A stretch of 6,714 bases of DNA, from contig JAHYYK010000001.1 in assembly GCA_019425005.1 (NCBI GenBank), forward strand, positions 135,954 through 142,667. The letters run 5' to 3'. This document shows, piece by piece, positions 1 to 6,714 of this stretch; positions within the stretch are counted from its first letter, which is position 1; every line of letters starts with the position of its first letter. Below the pieces are notes generated by a model. The model worked only from the letters and a program-made list of their open reading frames with translations. It was not told the DNA's origin and ran no database searches. A program made the position numbers and the translations under genes. The DNA comes from Collinsella sp. Lineage in GTDB: Bacteria; Actinomycetota; Coriobacteriia; Coriobacteriales; Coriobacteriaceae.

Positions 1-29
1 TAAGTCTGTCCCCAATCAACATATCGCTC

Positions 30-68
30 AAAAGAAAAAGCCTCCACAGGTTTCCCCGCAGAGGCTTT
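30..68 (-). terminator. Rho-independent terminator of the tilS-hpt-ftsH block
   Basis: An 8-bp perfect stem pairs bases 37-44 with 61-68 (AAAGCCTC / GAGGCTTT) around a 16-base loop. The loop could itself fold as a small GGG-GAAA-CCU hairpin. Read on the minus strand, the stem is followed by a T-rich run (TTTTCTTTT) at 36-28. It lies just after the ftsH stop codon at 80-82, the expected place for the end of this transcript. Nothing else is visible in the first 79 bases. Confidence 0.85.
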
Positions 69-79
69 CGCTACAAGAA

Positions 80-2218
<2,139 letters not shown>

Positions 2219-2219
2219 C

Positions 2220-2768
2220 TTACGAATAAACCTCCGGTTTCAAAATGCCCAGATACGGAAGGTTACGATAGCGCTCGGCATAGTCGAGGCCGTAGCCCAC
2301 CACAAAGGCATCGGGGCAATGGGTTCCAACATACTTGGGCGTGACGGCCGAGGTACGGTCCTCAACGTCCTTCCACAGGAAGGCGGCAACCTCCAGCGAG
2401 GCGGGCTTGCGGCTCTCGAGGTTCTTCATCAGATACTTGAGCGTCAGGCCCGAGTCCAGAATGTCCTCAACGATCAGCACGTCGCGACCGCGGATGTCGA
2501 TATCCAGGTCCTTAATGATACGCACGATGCCCGAGGACTTCACACCGTCGCCATAGCTCGAAACAGCCATGAAATCGATGTTGGTCGGCAGCTCGATCTT
2601 GCGCATCAGGTCGCCCATAAAGACAACGGCGCCGCGCAGAACCGCGATCAACACCAGATCCTTACCAGCGTAGTCGCGCGTAATCTCCTCGCCCAGGCGA
2701 GAAACGATACCTTCGATATCCTCCTGCGTAAACAGAACCTTCTCGATATCCGGATGTTGAGAAGCCAT
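2220..2768 (-). CDS. hpt: Hypoxanthine(-guanine) phosphoribosyltransferase
   Basis: Purine-salvage enzyme of the cytoplasm that joins hypoxanthine (usually also guanine) to PRPP, giving IMP or GMP plus pyrophosphate. At 182 residues it has normal family length. The pyrophosphate-binding loop LRG is at 44-46. The flexible catalytic loop is around SSYGDGVKSSG (70-80). The PRPP-binding signature VLIVEDILDSGLTL is at 97-110, with the adjacent acidic pair E101-D102. K133 in LWKDVEDRT and the block FVVGYGLDYAERYRNLPYLGIL (155-176) match the base-recognition region of bacterial HPRTs. The start is supported by AAAGGG (complement of 2774-2779) five bases upstream of ATG. It lies between tilS and ftsH on the same strand, and its stop is one base from the ftsH start. 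A likely promoter sits 56 bases upstream. Xanthine specificity (xpt) is unlikely from these motifs. Confidence 0.96.
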   Translation of the reverse strand: MASQHPDIEKVLFTQEDIEGIVSRLGEEITRDYAGKDLVLIAVLRGAVVFMGDLMRKIELPTNIDFMAVSSYGDGVKSSGIVRIIKDLDIDIRGRDVLIVEDILDSGLTLKYLMKNLESRKPASLEVAAFLWKDVEDRTSAVTPKYVGTHCPDAFVVGYGLDYAERYRNLPYLGILKPEVYS

Positions 2769-2824
2769 GACAACCCTTTCTTGTGCTTATCGCCCACGCA
2801 CCGCCGCATGGACGCGAACTACAC
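2769..2824 (-). promoter_or_regulatory. 5' leader of hpt with ribosome-binding site
   Basis: This is the presumed untranslated leader between the -10 element at 2825-2830 and the hpt ATG. It contains AAAGGG (complement of 2774-2779), spaced five bases from the start, which fixes the hpt start codon. No riboswitch-like fold or purine-box motif is apparent in this short stretch. Confidence 0.45.
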
Positions 2825-2854
2825 ATTCTAGCAGCGCACGGGGTATATTTACCA
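2825..2854 (-). promoter_or_regulatory. Candidate extended -10 promoter for hpt-ftsH
   Basis: On the minus strand the sequence reads TGCTAGAAT (complement of 2825-2833). That is an extended -10 element with five of six matches to TATAAT plus the upstream TG. A weak -35 (TGGTAA, complement of 2849-2854) lies 18 bases upstream. It would start transcription about 50 bases before hpt, inside the 147-base gap after tilS, and would serve hpt and ftsH independently of tilS. This is judged by eye; there is no transcript evidence. Confidence 0.45.
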
Positions 2855-2864
2855 GCACGTGCGC
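2834..2864. repeat. Nested inverted repeat in the tilS-hpt gap
   Basis: GCGCACG at 2834-2840 pairs perfectly with CGTGCGC at 2858-2864. Inside, GGTA (2842-2845) pairs with TACC (2850-2853) around TATT. The palindrome covers the spacer and weak -35 of the candidate hpt promoter. It could be an operator, or a hairpin that punctuates or protects the end of the tilS message. There is no T-run on the minus strand after it, so it is not a classical terminator. Confidence 0.5.
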
Positions 2865-2915
2865 CATCAGCGCGGGAATACCGTCAACGTCGCACAGAAT
2901 AGCTGGCGCGAAGCG

Positions 2916-4457
2916 CTATTCCGCATCGACCACACGAAGCAGATATGCCACGCGCGTTGCGGCCGTGCATTTAAAACGCTCGTCCGCGCGAACGCCCGCG
3001 ACCCATACTACGGCACCTCCCGGAGCCGTTCTTACCACGGGTACGCCAGAGCGGTCTGAAACAGGAATGCGCGCCTCGTTTAACAGGTCTGACACTTTCT
3101 TGCTTCGGCCGTTCATCCCCAACGGGCACATCACGTCTCCCGGCACAGGGCTATCCACCCACAGGCGCGCCGATCGTGCCTCGGTGGGAATCTCCCCGCG
3201 CGAGCCGGCTAACATCCGCTCGCTATCGCGGTCGGCAAACCCCAGGGCCGCCGCATCCACCAAGGCCGCAACCTTTCCGGCAGCAGCAAGCTCGCGGGCA
3301 CGGTGCACGATATCGCACCCCGGCTCCACAGCCATCGGCTCCGCTGTCAGCATATGCCCCGCCCCCAGCGGCAGACGACCGGGAACGGAGATCCAATCGG
3401 CCACTAAACCCTCGCGCGCCGCCGGGGCCTTGAACGCCAGCGTGCCAAACTCCACACGGGCATCAATTCCCGCAGGAAGCGTAACCGAGCCCGAGCCCGC
3501 AGCGACGCAGGCGAGCACGCGCTCCACGTGCCGCATCTCCGGTCGCGCGTCGGGATCGATGCGCTTAATCGCCAATCGCACGATACGCCGTGCAATCACA
3601 ACCTCAGCGGCGGCAAGACGGCGCGCATCGAGCACAAGTGCGCCCGCCGCTTCCTTGCGCAGGCAGCTTCGAAACGCCTGTGCCGAAAGCTGGGAAAGAA
3701 AGGCGTCTTCGTCGCCCAGAATTTCGCAAGCGGCGCCAATCGTCTTACAGACGCTCGCGTTGCGCTGTGCCACCACCGGCATCACCCGATGGCGTACATA
3801 GTTGCGCAGGTACGAAACGTCCTCGTTGCTTTCATCTTCCCGCCATGGCTGACCGTGCACCTGCAGATAGCTCACGAGTTCATCGTGCGTGAGGTCGAGC
3901 AAGGGGCGAACCACAATGTTCCGACGGCGCGGAATGCTCGATAGACCCGCGGGACCCGACCCTTTAATGGCATTCATCAAAAATGTTTCCGCGCGGTCCG
4001 ACGAAGTATGCGCGGTACAGATACGAGCCGCCGTCCGCGGTGCGCCCGATTCGGCACAAAGTTCGCGAACGTATCTCCGTGCCGCGGCATAGCGCACCTC
4101 GCGAGCCGCAGCCTCGATATTGCCCGATTCGTCATCAAAATAGGCATGCTCAACACACAGCGGCAAACCGTATTGTGCGCACAGGTCACGTACAAAGGCC
4201 TCGTCGCCATCGGATGCCTCCCCGCGCAGATGATGGTTTACATGCAGCACGTGCAATCGCTCGCGCGCAATGGGAGCGACGCCGCGCCCGTCCTGGATAT
4301 CCAGCTTTGATGTGCAAGTCATAAGGAGCAGCGCCGTCGAGTCCGCACCGCCTGATACCATAAGCACTACGGGGGCAGCGGCCTGCCGCGTTGCCAGGGC
4401 GCTCTTATCCGTCCTCGGCGCGGCATGATGTCCATAGTGCTGAGATACCGTTGGCAT
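2916..4457 (-). CDS. tilS: tRNA(Ile)-lysidine synthetase TilS
   Basis: ATP-dependent enzyme that attaches lysine to the C34 wobble base of tRNA-Ile(CAU), making lysidine so the tRNA is charged with isoleucine and reads AUA; normally essential. The 513-residue protein opens with the PP-loop SGGADS at 35-40, after a roughly 28-residue N-terminal extension. HVNHHLRGEAS follows at 72-82. The AHTSSDRAETF block (149-159) has the family's conserved D154 and E157. Next come KGSGPAGLSSI (165-175), RPLL (184-187) and WREDESNEDVSYLRNYVRHRVMP (205-227). The C-terminal domain is recognisable as PLGMNGRSKKVSDLLNEARIP (445-465) and VWVAGVRADERFKCT (484-498). The usual HHxDDQAET reads HTSSDRAET here. The start is fixed by AGGAGG (complement of 4464-4469) six bases before ATG. 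It is the first gene of the minus-strand block and is divergent from the hydrolase gene. Confidence 0.95.
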   Translation of the reverse strand: MPTVSQHYGHHAAPRTDKSALATRQAAAPVVLMVSGGADSTALLLMTCTSKLDIQDGRGVAPIARERLHVLHVNHHLRGEASDGDEAFVRDLCAQYGLPLCVEHAYFDDESGNIEAAAREVRYAAARRYVRELCAESGAPRTAARICTAHTSSDRAETFLMNAIKGSGPAGLSSIPRRRNIVVRPLLDLTHDELVSYLQVHGQPWREDESNEDVSYLRNYVRHRVMPVVAQRNASVCKTIGAACEILGDEDAFLSQLSAQAFRSCLRKEAAGALVLDARRLAAAEVVIARRIVRLAIKRIDPDARPEMRHVERVLACVAAGSGSVTLPAGIDARVEFGTLAFKAPAAREGLVADWISVPGRLPLGAGHMLTAEPMAVEPGCDIVHRARELAAAGKVAALVDAAALGFADRDSERMLAGSRGEIPTEARSARLWVDSPVPGDVMCPLGMNGRSKKVSDLLNEARIPVSDRSGVPVVRTAPGGAVVWVAGVRADERFKCTAATRVAYLLRVVDAE

Positions 4458-4463
4458 TCGCTT

Positions 4464-4491
4464 CCTCCTCTATTCGTCCGCACTCATTGTA
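4464..4491 (-). promoter_or_regulatory. tilS ribosome-binding site and candidate -10
   Basis: AGGAGG (complement of 4464-4469) lies six bases before the tilS ATG and is the strongest Shine-Dalgarno site in the window. TACAAT (complement of 4486-4491) is a good -10 match that would give a leader of about 22 bases. The only -35-like hexamer nearby, GAGACA (complement of 4507-4512), is 15 bases away, so the promoter call is weak while the binding site is firm. It shares the 48-base divergent gap with the hydrolase gene. Confidence 0.5.
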
Positions 4492-4505
4492 TCCTTTGGA
4501 ATCTT

Positions 4506-5315
4506 ATGTCTCGCCTGCACCTTCATATCCTCGGCAGCGGCTCAAAAGGCAACTGCGCACTCGTCGAGGGACCTCTGGGGCTCATCATGATCGACAACGG
4601 CCTGTCCCGCCGCGAGACACTTAAACGCATGGCGGAGCTTGGCCTCTCGGCAGACGACGTCGCCGCTCTTGTAATCACCCATGAGCATGGTGACCATATC
4701 AAGGGGCTCGATGTATGGTGCAAGCACTGGCATGGTCCCCTCTTTGCCAGCAGGGACACCCTTTCATGCAAAGAAAACCTCGCGCGCCTGCCCGTAGAGG
4801 AATTTGACCCCGGCGACACGCTCCCCATTGCCGGCATCCACGTGCAAACCTACTCAACATCGCACGATGTCATCAATCCTGTCGGCTATCGATTTAATGC
4901 TCTCGATGATTCCATTGGGTTTGCCACCGACACCGGAGAGTTATCGAGCAAGGCCATAGGCATCCTCAAAGACTGTCGAGTTCTCGCGCTCGAAAGTAAC
5001 CACGATGTAACTATGTTGCGCGAAGGAGCGTACCCCCGCTTTCTTCAGGAGCGCATCCTGTCCACAAAGGGGCACCTCTCCAACAACCAGGCCGCCGAAG
5101 CCGCGCGCGAACTTGTTACCGATCGCACCGAACAGCTCATCGCCATGCATATCAGCCAGGACAATAATCGTCCAAGCCTTACCGTCAAAAGCTATGCCAA
5201 CGCGCTTGATGCAAGTCTCGATGATGAACTCGGCAGTTCTGCCACCCGTCTTCAAGGGCCACGGAAGCTCTCGATACGCCCTGCAAGCCAGTATCAACCG
5301 ACAACCATTCAATAG
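4506..5315 (+). CDS. MBL-fold metallo-hydrolase, YycJ/WalJ type
   Basis: Predicted cytosolic metallo-beta-lactamase-fold hydrolase of 269 residues, close to the usual YycJ/WalJ length. The N-terminal strand LHILGSGSKGNCALVEG (5-21) is characteristic of that subfamily. The metal-binding motif THEHGDH (58-64) gives H59, H61, D63 and H64. Further likely ligands are H120 (STSHD), D142 (ATDTG) and H215 (AMHISQDNN); GHLSN at 189-193 is another conserved block. Family members have been described as nuclease-like, but the substrate is not settled and cannot be read from sequence. The frame is open back to 4425, which would overlap the divergent tilS start. I chose ATG 4506 because the conserved fold begins there and a short GGA lies five bases upstream (4498-4500). 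In Firmicutes the family gene sits beside walRK; no two-component genes are visible here. It ends 80 bases before the convergent hsp20 gene. Confidence 0.9.
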   Translation: MSRLHLHILGSGSKGNCALVEGPLGLIMIDNGLSRRETLKRMAELGLSADDVAALVITHEHGDHIKGLDVWCKHWHGPLFASRDTLSCKENLARLPVEEFDPGDTLPIAGIHVQTYSTSHDVINPVGYRFNALDDSIGFATDTGELSSKAIGILKDCRVLALESNHDVTMLREGAYPRFLQERILSTKGHLSNNQAAEAARELVTDRTEQLIAMHISQDNNRPSLTVKSYANALDASLDDELGSSATRLQGPRKLSIRPASQYQPTTIQ

Positions 5316-5331
5316 CCCCTCAAGACAACAA

Positions 5332-5363
5332 AAGGGGGCTGGGAATCACTTCCCAGCCCCCTT
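5332..5363. terminator. Shared bidirectional terminator hairpin
   Basis: A perfect 14-bp, very G+C-rich stem pairs 5332-5345 with 5350-5363 around a TCAC tetraloop. It sits between two convergent genes, 16 bases after the hydrolase stop and 32 bases before the hsp20 stop. On the minus strand the stem runs into TTTTGTTG, a fair U-tract, so it is a convincing terminator for hsp20. On the plus strand the tail is only TTAACTC, but the stability of the stem should still end the hydrolase transcript. Confidence 0.88.
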
Positions 5364-5395
5364 AACTCATACTCTCGATTGAAGCAGAGCCATCG

Positions 5396-5827
5396 TTAGT
5401 CGATAGAGATCTTCGTGACGTTCTTCTTCTCGACAATCTTGGGAACCGTAACGGTCAGGATGCCGTCAGCATACTTAGCCGAAAGGCCCTCGCTCGAAGC
5501 GTCCTTCAGATACACGCCGCGCGTCGCACTGTACGAGCCGAACTCCTTCTGGAGGAAGTTCTTACCCTCGTTTTCGGCGCTCTCCTCGACGTTCACGCTG
5601 ATGGACAGGCGACCCTCATTGAGCTCAACGTCGATGTCATCCTTGGCGACACCGGTCAGATACGCCTTGACCTCGTAGCCATCGCCCTTGTCCTCAACGT
5701 CAACGGGGAACGCCTTGGAGGCAATCGAGTTGTTTGCAAGGTCGGTCATATCATCAAACAGATCGAACAGCGAGCTAGCAGAAGGACGAACGCCAAAAAC
5801 CGAACGATAAGGAACCATGCTTGCCAT
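5396..5827 (-). CDS. Small heat-shock protein, Hsp20/alpha-crystallin family
   Basis: ATP-independent holdase chaperone of the cytoplasm that binds unfolding proteins and normally forms large oligomers. The 143-residue product has a short Phe-containing N-terminal arm (FDLFDDMTDL, 21-30). An alpha-crystallin domain follows at about 38-131 (FPVDVEDKGDGYEVKAYLTG, then DDIDVELNEGRLSIS). The signature YADGILTVTVPK is at 119-130. The C-terminal ISI (140-142) fits the I-x-I motif used for oligomer contacts. The frame is open to an ATG at 5860 (154 residues). I prefer the ATG at 5825-5827 because AAAAGGAGT (GGAG 8 bases upstream) precedes it and the protein then begins MASMVPYRS, like its family; the upstream ATG has no good binding site. 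It is monocistronic, converges on the hydrolase gene, and has an A+T-rich upstream region with inverted repeats. Confidence 0.95.
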   Translation of the reverse strand: MASMVPYRSVFGVRPSASSLFDLFDDMTDLANNSIASKAFPVDVEDKGDGYEVKAYLTGVAKDDIDVELNEGRLSISVNVEESAENEGKNFLQKEFGSYSATRGVYLKDASSEGLSAKYADGILTVTVPKIVEKKNVTKISID

Positions 5828-5893
5828 GTTTACCACTCCTTTTAAGGACTGCCGAGCCATCTTCTAGGTGACTGGGACTTCTTTTGACGCTCT

Positions 5894-5922
5894 TATATAT
5901 GCCCACCCAGTGCTCATATATA
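5894..5922. repeat. 8-bp perfect inverted repeat upstream of hsp20
   Basis: TATATATG (5894-5901) and CATATATA (5915-5922) are perfect reverse complements separated by 13 bases. The site is 67-95 bases upstream of the hsp20 start codon, in the expected promoter or early-leader zone. It could be an operator for a heat-shock repressor or an RNA hairpin in the leader. The arms are A+T-rich, so DNA-binding symmetry is more plausible than a stable RNA stem. Confidence 0.55.
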
Positions 5923-5941
5923 CATCGACTATAAAGTTTTT

Positions 5942-5982
5942 TGAGTCCAGTACTATAAGCATATCTAAGTGTGTATGACTCA
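5942..5982. repeat. TGAGTC...GACTCA inverted half-sites
   Basis: TGAGTC at 5942-5947 and GACTCA at 5977-5982 are inverted copies 29 bases apart, and each resembles a half of the HspR-associated HAIR element (CTTGAGT / ACTCAAG). The spacing is far from the usual seven bases, so this is at most a suggestive resemblance. Confidence 0.25.
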
Positions 5983-5999
5983 GGTCTTAGTAAGGTTAA

Positions 6000-6012
6000 G
6001 GTTCTTTGAACC
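6000..6012. repeat. Small GGTTC-TTT-GAACC hairpin
   Basis: GGTTC (6000-6004) pairs with GAACC (6008-6012) around TTT, and it overlaps the end of the AAGGTT tandem repeat (5992-6003). An alternative pairing, TTAAG (5996-6000) with CTTAA (6017-6021), is also possible. It could be an operator near the rightward promoter; no family is recognised. Confidence 0.3.
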
Positions 6013-6063
6013 AGAGCTTAAATAAGAAGTATGTTCGCAGCTACAAATAACAAGGGGCTTACA

Positions 6064-6096
6064 ATGAGCGCGTACACGTTGTTGGTAACGAGCTAA
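6064..6096 (+). CDS. Possible 10-codon leader ORF before the 6105 gene
   Basis: ATG at 6064 opens a short frame encoding MSAYTLLVTS, ending with TAA at 6094-6096. It has a good Shine-Dalgarno site, AAGGGG at 6052-6057, six bases before its ATG. Its stop codon overlaps the AAAGGG binding site (6095-6100) of the next gene, whose ATG is eight bases after the stop, in a different frame. This layout would suit translational coupling. There is no run of repeated amino-acid codons of the attenuator type, and such a short frame may exist by chance. Confidence 0.3.
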   Translation: MSAYTLLVTS

Positions 6097-6104
6097 AGGG
6101 CATC

Positions 6105-6572
6105 ATGGACGACCAAAACCAGAACAATATGTTTATGCCGACGCAGGGCGAAGATACTTCTACGCAGCCGCCACGGTTCCATCGCCCCCACATCTCGCAA
6201 GAGCCCATTAATGATCCTGAGCCCGATTATGTGACGAGAAATCGATATCAAACGCTCGAGGATGCCCAAACGGGACGTAAACATATGGGCGTTGCCTCGG
6301 GAGACCCTGTATATCTGAAAGACGCACCATTATCTAAAAACAGCGCAGCTAGCGATGAGCCGATGAAAGCATCCGCCGCTCATCAACAAAGAGGGCCTCG
6401 ACCCAAGCAAACCTTGACGCATTCGGCTCGCTATCTCGAAACGCCAAAACAGGGAAAATCAATCTTCGTTTCGTCAAGTAAACGACGCAAGCAGCATCAG
6501 CTGACAATTCTGCTTTTGATCATTGCGGCCATAGCAGTTGCCCTTGTTATACGATTTATTTTCTTTAAATAA
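6105..6572 (+). CDS. Unrecognised protein with C-terminal membrane anchor
   Basis: I do not recognise the family. The 155-residue product starts with about 130 polar residues rich in Gln, Asn, Pro, Ser and charged residues, with no clear domain and probably largely disordered. A basic cluster KRRK (126-129) is followed by one hydrophobic helix LTILLLIIAAIAVALVIRFIFF (133-154), and the protein ends one residue later. There is no N-terminal signal peptide, so the likely topology is tail-anchored with the N-terminal part in the cytoplasm. AAAGGG (6095-6100), four bases before ATG, supports the start. G+C is about 50% over 6181-6540 by hand count, visibly lower than in the ftsH block. It is divergent from hsp20 and followed by a terminator, so probably transcribed alone or with the short leader ORF. 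Function unknown; a cell-envelope or division role would be a guess. Confidence 0.8.
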   Translation: MDDQNQNNMFMPTQGEDTSTQPPRFHRPHISQEPINDPEPDYVTRNRYQTLEDAQTGRKHMGVASGDPVYLKDAPLSKNSAASDEPMKASAAHQQRGPRPKQTLTHSARYLETPKQGKSIFVSSSKRRKQHQLTILLLIIAAIAVALVIRFIFFK

Positions 6573-6603
6573 AGGCTCAATACCAAAAACAACAAGATCG
6601 TCT

Positions 6604-6626
6604 GGTGTAATTGAGTCATTTACACC
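6604..6626. repeat. 7-bp inverted repeat after the 6105 gene
   Basis: GGTGTAA (6604-6610) and TTACACC (6620-6626) are perfect reverse complements around nine bases. It lies 31 bases after the stop codon and 11 bases before the terminator stem. It may simply be a second 3' hairpin, or an operator-like site; no regulator family is assigned. Confidence 0.45.
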
Positions 6627-6637
6627 CCGTAAACGCA

Positions 6638-6669
6638 AAGAAGGGGGAGGCCGCGAGCCCCCCCTTCTT
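6638..6669. terminator. Terminator hairpin after the 6105 gene
   Basis: AAGAAGGGGG (6638-6647) pairs with CCCCCTTCTT (6660-6669), a 10-bp perfect stem. Two more G-C pairs are possible past a bulged A (6648), with loop CCGCGAG (6651-6657). There is no strong T-run on either side beyond the stem's own TTCTT, so strand use is ambiguous. It fits termination of the plus-strand gene ending at 6572 and could also serve a convergent gene beyond the window. Confidence 0.7.
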
Positions 6670-6714
6670 CAAGTCATCCGACGGCTCGGTGCCGTCCACC
6701 GGTCAGCGGCGCCC
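6670..6714. other. Window edge; no gene assigned
   Basis: These 45 bases are G+C-rich and contain a 6-bp hairpin, GACGGC (6680-6685) with GCCGTC (6691-6696) around TCGGT. Two minus-strand frames end here (stops at complements of 6669-6671 and 6674-6676), so it may be the 3' end of a convergent gene. There is too little sequence to decide. Confidence 0.3.

Larger units (their letters stand above)
5828..6104. other. A+T-rich divergent intergenic region, hsp20 / 6105 gene
   Basis: This 277-base region must carry the promoters for hsp20 (leftward) and the 6105 gene (rightward). Leftward -10-like hexamers TATAGT occur twice (complements of 5928-5933 and 5952-5957), but neither has a clear -35. 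Rightward, TTGAAC (6006-6011) and TATGTT (6030-6035) are spaced 18 bases, a weak sigma-70-like pair. Inverted repeats lie at 5894-5922, 5942-5982 and 6000-6012, and AAGGTT is repeated in tandem at 5992-6003. No CIRCE element (TTAGCACTC-N9-GAGTGCTAA) is present, and no clean HspR-type CTTGAGT-N7-ACTCAAG site. No tRNA-like or known riboswitch fold was recognised. Confidence 0.6.

Noticed and set aside
2767..3801. 344-codon plus-strand open frame antisense to tilS
   Set aside because: The translation is low-complexity Ser/Arg/Ala/Thr, typical of an opposite-strand shadow; tilS on the other strand has all family motifs and a strong ribosome-binding site.
4425..4505. Upstream start (4425) for the hydrolase, adding 27 residues
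   Set aside because: The extension overlaps the tilS start codon, does not resemble the family N-terminus, and the conserved fold begins right after the ATG at 4506.
5828..5860. Upstream start (5860) for hsp20, adding 11 residues
   Set aside because: It has no good Shine-Dalgarno site, whereas AAAAGGAGT precedes the ATG at 5825-5827; the extra codons are in fact the leader containing that site.
5884..5889. TTGACG as a plus-strand -35 element
   Set aside because: No -10-like hexamer lies at 16-18 bases; the A+T-rich runs nearby are too close or too far.
5861..6104. CIRCE or riboswitch in the hsp20 upstream region
   Set aside because: The CIRCE consensus is absent and no known riboswitch core could be recognised; only short inverted repeats are present.
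6093..6284. 63-codon minus-strand open frame over the start of the 6105 gene
   Set aside because: No binding site, opposite to a better-supported gene, and no recognisable content.

Overview
The window looks like an ordinary chromosomal segment of a fairly high-G+C Gram-positive bacterium. The protein sequences and the gene order lysidine synthetase - hypoxanthine phosphoribosyltransferase - FtsH would suit an actinobacterial lineage such as the Coriobacteriia (Collinsella-like). That assignment is my inference from the look of the proteins, not from a search. I see no insertion sequence, integrase, phage gene, CRISPR array, rRNA or tRNA.

Layout. On the minus strand, reading from about 4457 down to 80, lies tilS, then after a 147-base gap hpt, then ftsH starting one base after the hpt stop. 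This block ends in a rho-independent terminator at 30-68. Divergent from tilS, with 48 bases between start codons, a plus-strand gene (4506-5315) encodes a metallo-beta-lactamase-fold hydrolase of the YycJ/WalJ type. It converges on a small heat-shock protein gene (hsp20, minus strand, 5396-5827). The two share a very strong 14-bp hairpin at 5332-5363. An A+T-rich 277-base intergenic region (5828-6104) with several inverted repeats separates hsp20 from a divergent plus-strand gene (6105-6572). That gene encodes an unrecognised 155-residue protein, probably anchored in the membrane by a C-terminal helix, and is followed by a terminator hairpin at 6638-6669.

How the genes fit together. TilS makes AUA decoding accurate, Hpt salvages hypoxanthine/guanine using PRPP, and FtsH is the membrane AAA+ zinc protease. 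The same order is known in Bacillus and relatives, where Hpt and TilS have been reported to influence ftsH expression. FtsH and Hsp20 are both protein quality-control factors, but the sequence shows no shared regulatory site between them.

Most notable items. (1) The tail-anchored, low-complexity protein at 6105, preceded by a possible 10-codon leader ORF whose stop codon overlaps its ribosome-binding site. (2) An 8-bp perfect inverted repeat in the hsp20 upstream region. (3) A 7-bp nested palindrome positioned over the spacer of the likely hpt-ftsH promoter. I found no convincing evidence of a wholly new multi-gene system here.
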